A DNA stretch of 64,000 nt from Aureobasidium sp. EXF-3400 (GCA_024195585.1 SWBL01000232.1:19449-83448); one strand, 5' to 3'. Shown: positions 1-11,355, counted from the first letter of the stretch. Notes: generated from the sequence alone by a model not told the origin. Translations and numbers: made by a program.

Positions 1-100
1 TATGGGCGTGCTGAGGGGCGAGGGATGGGTTGACCGTGCGGTGGCTCAAGAAGATCAGAACAAGCTGACACCAGAATCTGAAGTCAAGAAGGAAGAGTAG
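1..100 (+). CDS. 3' end of an unidentified protein-coding gene (partial)
   Basis: The second frame is open from the window edge to a TAG at 98-100 and gives a 33-residue tail that is highly charged and ends in KKEE. An AT-rich stretch resembling a 3' UTR follows, which suits the end of a real gene. The piece is too short to assign a family. The tail has no localisation signal that I recognise (it is not KDEL or SKL). The rest of the gene lies to the left of this window. Confidence 0.5.
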   Translation, partial: MGVLRGEGWVDRAVAQEDQNKLTPESEVKKEE

Positions 101-909
101 AGGTTGTGTCTTTTGCTGCTGCACCACTAGGTGGAAACGAAATTATGAATTTGAGCCATAAAAAGATGAGGGGTTGTACGATGAATTTTTTGTGTATGAT
201 AAGTATCGGTTCGGTTACATCTCTTGGTTATAATGTTTTTCCCCTGCCACCCCTTCACCCAGGCTAGTTGTTCCTTGCTTCCGTTGGCATTCTTCTGGTA
301 TGGAGCACTGTCAAAATCTTCTTAAACCACACCTGATAAAGATTTTCCTCCATGGTTGTTTTACTCCAATATGAGGTATAGAAGTGCACAATACTTCTAA
401 TAACAAGCACAAACTTATTAGCTCTCAGTAGATAAGCCCTGCTTTCGAGAACAACTGTGCTTTCTCACAGTGTATACTCTGCTCTTTGCTACAGTCGAAG
501 TGAAATGGGGCCAATAGACCTTAGTTCCATGGTAGAAGGGGTAATAGGGTATACACGCGACACACCTTGCTGCACCAATTTCTCACAATGTAACACCAAA
601 TCTGAACTGTGATTAATACTCTCTACTGGGATACTGAATAAATCAAAATTTCCAGCACATGATCGTCTCAACGCAATTGAAATCATGCCCGAATGCTCAA
701 AAACATTGCTAAGAGGGAAACCCTGCTGCTATGACGTTTGCCGCGGCTATCACTATCACCTGTCAATACCTCTTCAAGACACCTTACTCTTCACACCTCC
801 TTCATTTTCCCGCCATACACTGACGATCTGTCTAGCCGCTGCAATACATACAGCAGCCACAACAACCGACCATAGACAAGACACAGAACTAGACTAGTTA
901 GTAATCATT
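101..909. other. Intergenic stretch with no supported gene
   Basis: This stretch holds the 3' UTR of the left-edge gene and the promoter of the OTU1 gene. The short open frames inside it have no recognisable domain and their composition does not look coding. Roughly 420-510 matches 6960-7055 and is listed as a dispersed repeat. I see nothing else here. Confidence 0.5.
420..510 (+). repeat. Diverged dispersed repeat, copy A
   Basis: By eye about 90 nt here align with 6960-7055 at roughly 70% identity, in the same orientation. The best-kept block is CTGCTTTCGA followed by ACAA and TGTGC, then a TTTCT run and CTCTTTG. Both copies lie just downstream of a stop codon region. There are no terminal repeats or coding capacity, so the type of element is unknown. 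Confidence 0.35.
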
Positions 910-2038
910 ATGCGCATCAGGATTCGCGGTCCTTCGGGCATGTCCCAAGTCAACATGGCAGAGACGGCAACATGGGGAGAACTCAAGCACGAAATGTCCA
1001 CGAAGACATCAGTCGCGGATTTTGATGTCAAATACGGTTACCCACCTCAAAACCTAGACACGACGAGCATCGACAACGAGACCAAATTGGCTGATGTTGG
1101 CATCAAACTCGATGGCGAACAACTCATCATCTTGCCACGCGATGTTCAGCAATCATTACATAATCCTATGTCTGGCCATGTCGACCCTCAAAATCACGGT
1201 ACCTTGCCTTCTTTGAAGAACATCAAGCCTCCTCAGCACAGCCCTGGCGATTTCCCTTCTGGCCAGACGAGAGGAGAGCAAGCCGCGCCACTCTCTCTGC
1301 AGAGAAAACCGAACGATGTGGAAAGCGACCCACCTGAGGTTCCAGTGCCTGGTCTAGAAGGAGTCCTTGTTCTTCGTGTGATGCCAGACGACAACAGCTG
1401 CATGTTCAGAGCTTTAGGAAGCGCTGTCTTGGGTGATGCGCTGGATGCCATGAACGAGGTTTGTCACAACAGACAATAACTACCATACTCTCAGCTAATC
1501 GAGTGAACAGTTGCGCTCCATGGTGGCTCAGACAATCCAGTCAAATCCGGATCTTTACACTGCCGGCATGCTCGAGAAAGCACCCGACGACTACTGCCGC
1601 TGGATCCAACGCGAAGATTCTTGGGGCGGCGGTATTGAGCTTGCCATCCTTTCTCAGCAATTCGACATCGAGATCTGCAGCATCAACGTTCAAGACTTGC
1701 GAATCGATCGCTTCAACGAAGGCAAGCCAAGACGTTGCATCCTGATCTATTCTGGCATCCACTACGATGTTGTCGCTGTCTCGCCTGGTCCTGGTACCAG
1801 TCCTGAATTTGATAGGAAAATCTTCGAGGTCGCTCAGATCGAGGGCATGGAAGGCGAGGATGGTGGAGCTCTACAAGCTGCTAGAGAGCTATGCCAGATT
1901 CTGCAGCAGAGGCACTACTTTACTGACACCCATGGTTTCACTATCAAGTGCAACATCTGCGGCTGGACTGGCAAGGGAGAGAAGGGTGCTACAGAGCACG
2001 CAAAGCAGACAGGACATATGGATTTTGGCGAAGCATAA
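910..2038 (+). CDS. OTU1: OTU-family deubiquitinating cysteine protease, OTU1/YOD1 type
   Basis: Two exons, 910-1458 and 1511-2038, encode about 358 residues. The 52-nt intron starts GTTTGT, has a GCTAATC branch site and ends AACAG. Residues 1-75 form the UBX-like N-terminal domain. The OTU domain starts near residue 153 and carries the catalytic segment DDNSCMFRA, with Cys at residue 164; a matching GIHYD motif puts the catalytic His near 267. The C-terminus has a C2H2 finger of the pattern CNIC...H...H. UBX-like, OTU and C2H2 finger in this order is the signature of Otu1/YOD1, which trims ubiquitin chains with Cdc48/p97 in protein quality control. Yeast Otu1 is about 300 residues; the extra length here is a Pro/Ser-rich linker between the UBX-like and OTU domains. 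Confidence 0.93.
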
Positions 2039-2126
2039 AAGAGCATACTTTAATCATGGACATAACATAGCATAGTTTTTGGTGGCTTATCTACGGTTTG
2101 TAGGGATATGCAAGCATCAACCAACA

Positions 2127-2961
2127 TTACTTGGCTTTCCATCGTACCTTGCTGACCCAAATTGCCCATTTCTGGACATCATCTCTTTCCAACAATAGTT
2201 CAATGCTATACCACTCCTTGGCCAACTCTTCGTTTGTCGCAAGTCGATGCACGAAGCTGTGACAAGCTCTGCACAGCCAAGCGACTTTGTTCAACTCCCA
2301 GCTAGCATGCCAGCCACGCTTGACAACCTTTGCATGCACAGCCCTCGGAATCAAATGATGATAAGTAAGAGGAAGATGTTCCCTCTCGCAAATCTCACAC
2401 TCGGTGGCTCGACTGGAGGGCGCAAATTCTGGCGGTGCAGTGGTTCTACTCGTGATGTACGATGTGAAAACAGGCTCGAGCAGTCGTGGCAGATCCGTGG
2501 GATCGGATAATAGACCGTAAGAGGTCAATGAATCTGATACGGAGAGCGGCATTGGTTGCAGCAAGTCCTCGTAGATGTCTGAATCCAGAGGCACGCTATA
2601 CTTTTCAGCCAGCTGAGTATCGTTTTGAACGTCACTGTATGATATGGTTCGCAGATCATCAGGCAAGGAAGGAAACATCTCAGAAGCGAGATACTTTGAT
2701 TCATGTCAGCATAAAGACATAAAATAGATTGATGACATGCAAATCTGGACATACTTCTATCGTCTCACCCAAATCAGCAGCCAGAGCATCGTTGTTCTCT
2801 TGATCTTGGTCTGGTTTGCTCACAGGTTTGATCTCATTCTTGCGGCCCTTGGTGGCTTTCTTTTTCTTCTTGTCTGCAGTGCCAGAAAGTCTTGAAATCA
2901 ACAATTCGGAGACACAGTCACGAAAATCTTCGTAATTGGCAGTCTCATCTTCGGCGATCAT
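2127..2961 (-). CDS. HNH-endonuclease-domain protein, uncharacterised
   Basis: Two minus-strand exons, 2961-2755 and 2693-2127, give about 257 residues. The donor is GAA|GTATGT, the acceptor ATCAAAG, and the branch site GCTGACAT. The N-terminal half is charged, with a lysine-rich patch (residues 30-45), and not conserved-looking. The C-terminal half has two zinc-knuckle pairs (CEIC and CRAC) bracketing YHHLIPR and a downstream N...CHSFVHR, the layout of a compact HNH (beta-beta-alpha-metal) nuclease fold. No signal peptide or membrane segment is seen. Small nuclear HNH proteins of this kind occur in fungi and their role is not established. The start codon was chosen as the first ATG of the open frame. 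The stop lies about 90 nt from the end of OTU1, so the two genes converge. Confidence 0.75.
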
Positions 2962-3202
2962 GAATTGGATAGGTTTCTTTGGTTGCGAAGTTGCAGTGGC
3001 AAGATGGAGAGTGGTATAGAAACATCACAAAAGTGTGGGGAGGATGATGATGCTGCGCCGATAAGAGAAGCGATAAGCGCACGGATAACGGGGATGGATG
3101 GTAAAGGTGTCGCTTTGGGGTTTGGGCATGCTAAGCAAGCATCAAGCAACTAGCTCGAGGGTTGTCTTATTGTGTCCTGAACTTTTGCTGTAGACATTCA
3201 AG

Positions 3203-5008
3203 ATGAAGGCAGCTGGAGCGTGGTTCATTGCAGCCGCATCGATTGCATCCGCCGCTTCAGAGCCCTCACGGCCTCGTGGTGTCGGCCCTGAGTGTAAGTT
3301 TACCATTATAGCTTTCTGAATCGCACTCAAATTGACACCACCTTTTCTTGTTTCCAGTTGCAAAGTTCTACAAGGATGCTGAATCATTCACTTGCATTTC
3401 AAATCCTTCCATCAAGATTCCTTTCTCTCAGGTCAACGACGACTACTGTGACTGCCCTGATGGCTCCGATGAGCCTGGCACTTCGGCCTGCTCCTACCTC
3501 TCCCCGCTTTCGCCTTCGACTCTCTCCGATACCACCAACAAGGACCAAATAAACTCTACACAAGTCTTGCCTGGATTCTACTGCAAGAACAAGGGTCATC
3601 AGCCTAGCTACGTGCCATACACGAGCGTCAACGACGGCTTCTGCGACTACGATCTATGCTGTGATGGCAGCGAAGAGTGGCAAGGAGTCGGTGGTGTCAA
3701 GTGCCAAAACAAGTGCGATGAGATTGGCAAGGAGTGGAGAAAAAAGACCGAGTCGCGCCAGCGTGCTCTCAACAACGCCAACAAGAAGAGAAAGGAATAC
3801 ACCAGCGAGGCTCAGCGCCTGAGAAAGGAGGTTGAAGACAGAATCAAGACTCTCCAGACCCAACTTGCCGCTTCTGAGATGCACGTCACCGATATGGAGA
3901 AAGAGTTGGCTGAAGTCGAGCGTCGTGAGAAGGGCAAGATTGTCAAGGGCCAGGGTGCCAAGCAGGGCAAGATGGGCGTGCTTGTCGGCCTTGCAAAGCA
4001 GAGAACTGAGGAGCTGAGAGACCATCTCGTTCGTGTTCGTCAGGAGCGTGATACCTCAAAGGATCGTGTTAAGGAGCTCGAGGCTATTCTTTCGACTTTC
4101 AAGGAGGAGTACAACCCCAACTTCAACGACGAAGGCGTCAAGAGAGCTGTTCGTGCCTGGGAAGACTATGCTGCTCGCGACAAGAGTGGTGATGACACTT
4201 CGGCACATGACAGAGACCTCGAGGAGATCACCAAGACTGACAAGGACAATGGCCTCGACTGGGACTCATACCTCGAGGCCGATGGTGACGACGTTGAAGT
4301 TTGTAAGTCATGTCTTCTGCGCATCTTCAAAACTCCTGCTAACAGCATTCAGTGTACGAGATTGAGAACTACCTTCCCAAGCCTCTTCGTGATTGGGTTG
4401 ACCAGAAGCTGCGCGACCTTCGTGTTGTGCTGATCGAGAATGGCATCCTTGCTGATCTTTCTGCGGAAGGTGGCGAGTCGGCTGCCGTGAATGATGCAAA
4501 GAACCGCCTCAAGTCTGCCCAAGACGCTGTCAACTCGCAACGCAGAGACCTCGATTCTCACAACGAGGACTTGAACAAGGAGTACGGTCCTGATGGTGTC
4601 TTCCGCGCTCTCAAGGGCCAATGCATCTCCGTTGATTCGGGAGAATACACTTACGAACTCTGCTTCATGGAGCACACCACTCAAAAGTCCAAGAAGGGCG
4701 GCAGCAACACACGCATGGGCAACTTTGTCCGCTTCGACAAGATCACTGTCGACGAAGAAGTTTCTGCTGATGGCAAGGGTCTCGGCTCTGGCGAGCGTAT
4801 TACTATGAAACACGAGAACGGTCAACACTGCTGGAACGGACCTAATCGTAGCACAACCGTCGTTCTGGCCTGTGCCGAGAAAAACGAGATCTGGAAGGTC
4901 TTTGAGGAGGAAAAGTGTGTCTATCGTATGGAGGTTGGCACGCCTGCTGTCTGCGAGGCTCTTCAAAAGGCAGAAGTTGTCAAAGATGAGTTGTGGAAGT
5001 TTGCATGA
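3203..5008 (+). CDS. GTB1: Glucosidase II beta subunit (PRKCSH type), ER N-glycan trimming
   Basis: Three exons, 3203-3293, 3358-4302 and 4353-5008, encode about 563 residues. A signal peptide (MKAAGAWFIAAASIASAASE) leads into two Cys-rich LDLa-like modules, with the motif VNDDYCDCPDGSDEPGT near residue 50 and VNDGFCDYDLCCDGSEEW near 115. A long Lys/Glu coiled coil follows (about 145-260). The C-terminal MRH lectin domain (about 425-550) has paired cysteines and the NGQHCWNG loop. This is the order of glucosidase II beta, the non-catalytic partner that keeps the alpha subunit in the ER and recognises mannose on glycans during calnexin-cycle trimming. No C-terminal HDEL is present; the last residues are LWKFA, so retention must be by other means. 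Confidence 0.95.
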
Positions 5009-5191
5009 TAAAACATGGATACATATCTTGTTGTTATAGAGTGCCATAAAAGAACGTTTTGCTCTGTAGCCATTTCGCCTGGCATATTCCTATTGCGTGA
5101 CCTCTCGATTCACTACAGGATGTCATCATGTTAAGGTCAGTTCCATATGTGGTTCTAATTTCACTCCTACAAGCTCTGTCACCGGGTATCT

Positions 5192-5527
5192 CAGCAAAAG
5201 CAAAACGAGAACGACCTCAACGCCTGCATGAGAGTGTTCGTGGATCTCCGCCAGGACCTCAAAGATCTTACGCTGAAGAAGATCGGCGCAGACTCCTGGG
5301 TATGGCCAGTGGTCGAGAAGTTCACCAAGGATCTGAGCAGCGGTGTCCCGAGATAGTGTCGTTCGCAGGTTCCTAACCCATGGTTGGTTCAGATGTACTC
5401 CCAGCTTGATAAGCGCAAACAGAACCAGCTGTGGAAATACACAAAGTTGTCAGGAGAGCAGCTGTCTCCCATGAGAGCACATCAAGTTGCTGCTCTCATG
5501 GGAATTGAGTGTTGGTCAAGGGCCTAA
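5192..5527 (+). pseudogene. Possible gene relic: helical reading frame broken by one TAG
   Basis: One frame reads like protein from 5192 to 5353 (segment VFVDLRQDLKDL, then DSWVWPVVEKFTKDL), meets TAG at 5354-5356, and continues in the same frame with VPNPWLVQMYSQLDKRK and LWKYTKLSGEQL to a TAA at 5525-5527. The composition (amphipathic, Trp-containing, few rare residues) differs from the other two frames. I found no intron of acceptable length that removes the TAG: the only GT...AG pair around it is 26 nt. The upstream limit could be an acceptor at ATCTCAG just before 5192. I do not recognise the family. It may be a decayed gene, or chance. Confidence 0.3.
5468..5502. repeat. 12-bp perfect inverted repeat (hairpin), 11-nt loop
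   Basis: CCCATGAGAGCA at 5468-5479 is the exact reverse complement of TGCTCTCATGGG at 5491-5502. It falls near the 3' end of the possible gene relic and about 270 nt upstream of the F-box gene start. It could be a transcript hairpin or the scar of a small inverted duplication. No flanking target-site duplication is evident. Confidence 0.6.
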
Positions 5528-5775
5528 AGAAAGTCACAATACTATCGAGATCGACGTCTTGTCCAGGGAGAAAGCGTAGACCAAGCTCGCGCCTGCCTTG
5601 TTGTGCCTTCACGTCACCTTCACTTAGTTCGCGCTCGGCGGAAAGCGCGATCAAAACTCGTCACTTTTCTTTTCACTCGCTCTTGCCGACCTATAAATTT
5701 CCATCTACATCCCATTACAAACCCTTCCTTTACCATCAACACAATCAAGGGCATATGCAAAGCATTGCTGCAACC

Positions 5776-6816
5776 ATGGCAGACCACAGGTTAGAGCCGC
5801 GCACACATTGTGATCGATCCGTTATTGACTTGTCGTGTAGTAGTTCACCACCAATTCCTGTGTTCAGACTCATGGATCTGCCGAACGAACTCATCAAAAT
5901 GATCTGCAACAAAGAATTCAAACTCAAAGATCTCAAGGCACTTCGACTCACAAACAAGCTTTTGTGCGAGTACGTTACAAACAGATTTGGCATCGACGCC
6001 TTTTTCGAAGTTACAGTGGTGATGTCGCGACCTTCTCTTCAAGCTTTTGTTGATGTATCTCAACATCCTCGGTTCGGATCGCGCGTACATTACGTGGATA
6101 TCTCTCCCATGTTGACTTCCGAGAATGGAGTAGTCGCCTGCAGTTTTCAAGACATGCGGATGTACATGAACAGAGCTGCGGGCGAGAGGCATCTGAGCGA
6201 TGGAGATGCAGAGAGAATGCTTGGAACTGCCTTCAAGACATTAACAAAACGCAAACAACCTATATATCTTGCAATCACCGATAATGAATCAAACTTGATC
6301 AGTGGTGCAACCCTTCTGAGCAATACTGACCACAAAAATCGCGTCCCCTGGATTTCCAATTGGAGAGCAGCAACCGACATCACTTTCAGAGCAGTCCATG
6401 ACAGCGGTTGCAAGATCCTCGGACTCGAGTATCGCCTGACCGACAGGACCACTGCTGTCTCGGAAGTCATCAAGGACGTAGGAGCGATGTCGCTGAGAGT
6501 TCTCTGCATCACAAACTTCAAAATGGACCTATCGGAGCTAATCGCTGTTCTCAACAATCAGAAAACGACACTCAGCAAGGTGGAACTGTCAATTGGATGT
6601 ATCGAGGAAGGAACGTGCAGAGACCTGATCGTCTGGATCAAGAACCACCTCGTTCGCCTGGTGCGCCTTGAATTAGACGATCTTTGCGATCATAGAACAT
6701 GGGACCTCTGTTGCGACATTACGAACAGCTGCATAATCGAAGAACATGAGGACATGCAAGCTTGCCTTGCTGACATACTCAACGCAAAGAGAGAAATCAG
6801 AGATGTCGAGGACTAA
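5776..6816 (+). CDS. F-box-like protein, substrate adaptor candidate
   Basis: This is a single-exon gene of 346 residues from the ATG at 5776, which has a good context (ACCATGG); an in-frame ATG at 5755 would add seven residues. A TATA-like CTATAAAT lies about 85 nt upstream. Near residue 33 an F-box begins (MDLPNELIKMICN, then the helix with LKDLKALRLTNKLLCEYV), the usual Skp1-binding motif of SCF ubiquitin ligases. The rest (about 80-346) is an alpha/beta-rich region without repeats that I can name. Large families of such genes with variable C-termini are common in filamentous ascomycetes, so the substrate cannot be guessed. A TAA at 6814-6816 ends the frame. Confidence 0.75.
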   Translation: MADHRLEPRTHCDRSVIDLSCSSSPPIPVFRLMDLPNELIKMICNKEFKLKDLKALRLTNKLLCEYVTNRFGIDAFFEVTVVMSRPSLQAFVDVSQHPRFGSRVHYVDISPMLTSENGVVACSFQDMRMYMNRAAGERHLSDGDAERMLGTAFKTLTKRKQPIYLAITDNESNLISGATLLSNTDHKNRVPWISNWRAATDITFRAVHDSGCKILGLEYRLTDRTTAVSEVIKDVGAMSLRVLCITNFKMDLSELIAVLNNQKTTLSKVELSIGCIEEGTCRDLIVWIKNHLVRLVRLELDDLCDHRTWDLCCDITNSCIIEEHEDMQACLADILNAKREIRDVED

Positions 6817-6959
6817 GGCACTGCTATTAGTCAGACTCCCGACATAGGGCTAGAAGATGAAACATTTATTGGTCCTCCAACTATAAACACACCAACGCGT
6901 GTAGCTATAAAAAGACACAATAATACTGGAAAACTGGACAGTGCCCACTGAGAAGAGAC

Positions 6960-7055
6960 AATCTTACTGGCTCTCTGTAAACACACCTCTGCTTTCGAAA
7001 ACAATTGTGCCTTTCTATAGTATAGACTTGAGCTCTTTGTCATCGTTGGAATGAG
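6960..7055 (+). repeat. Diverged dispersed repeat, copy B
   Basis: This copy lies between the F-box gene and the convergent exportin gene and aligns by eye with 420-510. The conserved core is GCTCTC, CTGCTTTCGA, ACAA, TGTGC and CTCTTTG in order, with small gaps. No open frame or terminal inverted repeat is visible. It could be an old non-autonomous element or a duplicated 3' flank. Confidence 0.35.
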
Positions 7056-7117
7056 AAATTAAAGATTCCAGCACTTGAGAAGGCTGGAAATGGTACATTG
7101 AGATCTCTTTTCGTTAT

Positions 7118-10100
7118 CTAATCTCCTCCAAACATCTCAGCCATGCCCTCCAACTTCGGACTCTGCTCTTTCTTGCCGCCAGCAGGCTTTTGCTCAACCT
7201 CCATATATTGTTGCTGCATAGCACTCCTCTTAGCCTTGGTGTCTCTCCTGTCGATTTTTCCAGCTTCGTGGATAGAGACACCTCTAACCCCTTCCAACAA
7301 CTCTAGCACCAAGATTCTTTGTGTGCGTTCACTGCTAGTTCCTACAATACTCTCAATGGCGTGATCCACTTTTTGCTGGCCCATATCTGGGAGGCTGAGA
7401 AGCACGTCTCTGGCTGTGGAGGAGAGTGGAGAGTACAACGCCACGATGTTGGCGATCAAGTTTGCGAGATCCCGTTGTACGTCGACAAAGTAAGGCTCAT
7501 TGAGCGAGGTAATGCAAGCCTTTAGAACTTCTGTGCTGATGAATTCGCGGACTTGGGGTGCTGGTGGGGCGTCGGCGACAAAGTTTGGGAGGATAGAGCG
7601 AAGGATACGGCAGATGAGGGTGCAGCAGCGTGAATCGCGCATGCGCAGCGCGTGAGTGCAGAAGAGGATTAAGGGCTCCAGAACGGAAGGTTCGGAGAGA
7701 ACGAGAGCACGCATAGTGAGCTGTGAGGGTTGGGGTTGGGTTGTCGGTGTAACATCTAAAAGTGTAAGTATTCGAGAATCAATGATAAAGAATTTGACAT
7801 GGGAGGAACACAAACCTGTTGGTCGATGATCGAGGATGGATGAGGCGAAATTGACGACTGCATATGTTGTTGCCCGCAGTACGCTTTCAGCCTTCATCTC
7901 GTCGTTCAATTGATCTTCTCCTTCGACAGACTGTGTACTCGACCTTTCGATCACCTCCCACTCGGCACTGATCTTGTTGTCGGTCTGGGAGAAGAACAAG
8001 GACAATATCGGAGGCATGAAATGTTTTCTGTGATGTGCGGGGCACCTCTGCACGAGTCGTTCCACCAATGCAATCAACCTTTGTAAGTGATGTGTGGATA
8101 AGGAAGAAGCATCTGTAAGCAACGCCTCAGCTAATGGCACAGGCAGCTCCTTAAGACCGAAAAACTCTTCTTCAAACCTGGTCATGCCATAAATGATATG
8201 GTAGCACCAGTCGCGGATTTGTCGGGGGATACCACGGATAGCAGAGGCGAAACCCTCGTATGTGTCTCCACTTTCGGCGATGCGGGCATAAAATTCATCT
8301 CTACTTTCATTCGAAATACCCGCTTGCCAGAATCTGTCGACGAGCATCTTCTGCATCACCATCTGCAGCTCGGGTGGGAAGTTTGACCAGTTGCTGCTGT
8401 TGGGGAATGAAGTTGCGTGTCTGGTCATTTGCAGCACGTTTGAGAGCATGGCTTGAATCGCGGGACCCCAAACCTGGGCACCAATCTGGTACTCGCGTGA
8501 TGACTCTTTCAATTTCTCAGTCGTGGCTGCGAGGAGGTTCTTAGTAGCGTTGAGAGGCAGACGCATGACCTTCATCTGCACGTCTGTTTGACGCGCCTTG
8601 CCTTGCTGGTCCAAAGGTTGACTAGGCCAGTCCTGGACGGAAGCATATCCTTGGGCTGTGAGATACTCTGGCAAGCCTTCAAGACCGACAACGCTGCAGA
8701 AACCAGAGAAAGTCGATAAAGCTTCCGTCAACTGAGGATCTTGCCAAGTCTCTACCACAGGCTGGATAATCTGTTGGAGACGAGCAAGCCGCGCTTGAGA
8801 ATCAACGGCAGATGCTCGATGTACAACGATGAACAAGAACGCCTGGAGACCCCATCTGGTGCGCTCATCTGCGCCCTCAGAAGACATCAGGGCATTGACC
8901 CGAGCTTCCAGGTCAGAGTAGACGTCAAGAAGATAGTCCGGGAACGACATGGCAATCCGTTGCATCTCACCCAAGCGTGCTCCTTGGAAGTTCTTGACAG
9001 CAGCCGAGTAGTCCTTGTTGGATCCATCATCCGAATATTGTAAGCTTAAGCAATAGTCCAGGATCTTTACTACCAACTCAGGCTGTCCTTGTAACGTCTT
9101 TACCAGAACATTGACTGCAATATGTGTCGTAAGGCGAGCTATCTCAGGATGTTGTGGCTTCATGGTCATTAACTTGTAACAGAAGTCGCGCAGATTCGTG
9201 AGCGTTACACCGTAGATGTTGTTCGTGGTATGTTGATCAGATTTCGATTCTGGCCGCGAAGCTTTGCTGTACCATTGGATGAAGCCATTCATCGTGCTCC
9301 TAAGGACGGACGCTTGCGATTCCAATTGTAGCACAGGGATTGGTGTCTTTGAAGGACCTGTAGGCAGAAAAGGTGGTCTGAACTCTTGGCAGATTGTGTC
9401 GACCATCTGCACTGTCTGATCTAGTATGTGGCCAACAGCTTCTTGTGGCATGTAGTAAGCAATGTTCTCGATGACCGTGATGCAGTATCTCCGGTAGTTG
9501 CCAAGGAAGGAATGAAGCTCTGGAGGGTTCTCAAAGTCCTCGTTCAGATACAGAATTACGGGCAGCTCTTCGTGTGAGAGTGACTCGTACTTAATGAGAC
9601 GTTGGCTGCAAGTCCCCAGAAGAATGGCTACTCTCTGACCCATGGTACTTGAGATGGTCGGATTTTTCGCGACGAGAAGCTTTGTGAAACTGTGCAAGAC
9701 AGGAATGGAGACAAGAAGACTGTCATGCTGGAATGCGAGCATCATCACGTCAGTCAAGGCCGTACAATTGTCGGGCGCAGCAAGAATTCCCGGGTTGGAA
9801 GCAGTAGCATCTCCCAAGATGGATAAAACCTGCGACAATCAGCATCATTATTCTCGAGGCGATCAGGACAGGGGCCCACCTCTGATAGTTTTTTCTGCAA
9901 AGTGTACTTAGCCTCGTCGATATCGTCGGCGGAAGTATTACAGCTGAGGTGAATGTTCTTGAGCAGCTCAATGTGATCAAGTTGCAGTACAGACAACATG
10001 ATCTGAGACCAGGATTCACGGAAATGTTCGTTGTAGGGGCGGCTCAAAATGGCCTGCAAGACGTCGATAGTGGCCTAGACACAGTTCAGTTTGGTTCTGC

Positions 10101-10973
10101 AGTCAAGTTGACAAATGCCTATCTTACAGTCTTCACGGTAGTATCACCAGCAGCAAGCATCTTGTACAGAGATTGAGCACACTGTGTCTCGGTCAAGGCC
10201 CTCAAGCTGAGCCATGTCACCGTCGGTCTCAAAGCTTCGAGGGTCTTTGTGGCAGAGACAACGACTCGTTGGTCGTCTTGTTGAATGACTGTAGAGCACT
10301 GGAAGAGAAATGCGCACATGCGAGAAAGCCAACCGTCTTGAGTATGGCGCACGTTCTGCGAGCTGCCACGCGATTCGAGGTGGTCTTTATACAATTGACT
10401 GGGGATGACAATCTCGTTCAAGCATTGGCCGAGCACATCTTGGCGAAGACCAGCGACTGGGTCTTCCCTGTTGCAGATGTCCTCAGACAGACACTCAAGT
10501 ATGTATAGCACCATCTGCCTGTACACAAGCTGCTTGCTGTCGTCTGATGTCTCCCACAAGGCTACCAGGAGAGCATCCATATCTAACCATTCTGCACCCC
10601 AGCATCTTTTGGCAACCTCAACCCATAGTGAGGCTACTTTGTTGCGGAAGTATTGAGGGTCGGATGCGGATACGTTCTGGGCAAGGTTGAGGATCCAGCT
10701 ACGAAGAGTATCGGCCTCGTTCTGACCGTAGTCCTCCCATCTATAGCGGAGGGCAAACTCTAGTAGTGACAGACCATAGTGACGGATGGCAGGTTGTTGC
10801 GAGGGATCGCTAGCTAGCGAGTAGCCGTGTTGCGGCGCGTCTGGTTGCTTCTTGGCGCCGTCGAGGAATTCGAGAGCGGCTCGTCGTGTATCGTTGGTCG
10901 AACGCGCATCGTAGGTAGCTTCGAGAGCTTGCGTTATCTGCGACAGCCTGTCTCCATCGATCTGGGATGTCAT
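7118..10973 (-). CDS. MSN5: Karyopherin exportin, Msn5/exportin-5 type
   Basis: Minus-strand exons are 10973-10128, 10074-9880, 9829-7816 and 7755-7118, giving about 1230 residues, close to yeast Msn5 (1224). The first two introns are forced by frame. The third (7756-7815, 60 nt) contains no stop, but has a GTTTGT donor, a CTTAC branch and a TTTTAG acceptor, so I treat it as spliced; retention would add 20 residues. The N-terminus has the importin-beta-like start (ITQALEATYDARST, AIRHYGLSLLEFALRYRW), and the body is helical HEAT-like throughout. The C-terminal tail is Lys/Gln-rich. Msn5 exports phosphorylated cargo such as transcription factors from the nucleus in a Ran-GTP-dependent way. The gene converges on the F-box gene. 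Confidence 0.92.
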
Positions 10974-11355
10974 GGTGCCATAAAAAGAGAGTCGTTAACT
11001 GAGTGAAGATGAATGGAGTTTAGTTGTGGAAGTTTTGTTTGTGTGGAGGAGATTGTTGACTGCCTGTTGCTTGCTCGAACCACCGCTTTATACTCTGTGC
11101 ATGGCACTTACACGCGACTGCCTTCCATGTTTCACAGTCGGTTGCGAATCTCAGACCCAGCTATGGCAACTGCTGAGACTGCAATGACTGCTATTTTCAC
11201 ACACGTACCTTCCTGAGATTTAGTCTCAGGGTCGCAACTGTCTCTGACACCATATCACATGACTCTAATCTGTCCCCGATCAAGTAACTTGAGATTCAGC
11301 TCTGATTAGGTATTTTTGGTTCGTCCAATATCTTGATATTTAACATCGTGTCTCA
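10974..11355. promoter_or_regulatory. Promoter region of the exportin gene
   Basis: This is the gap between the exportin start and the stop of the next minus-strand gene. It contains several TGAGA/TCTCA words, including a 7-bp inverted repeat CCTGAGA-TTTAG-TCTCAGG near 11214-11232. No open frame is convincing. Whether the repeat binds a factor is unknown. Confidence 0.3.

Noticed and set aside
1233..1762. Minus-strand frames across the OTU1 gene
   Set aside because: They mirror the coding strand of a well-supported gene and have no domain of their own.
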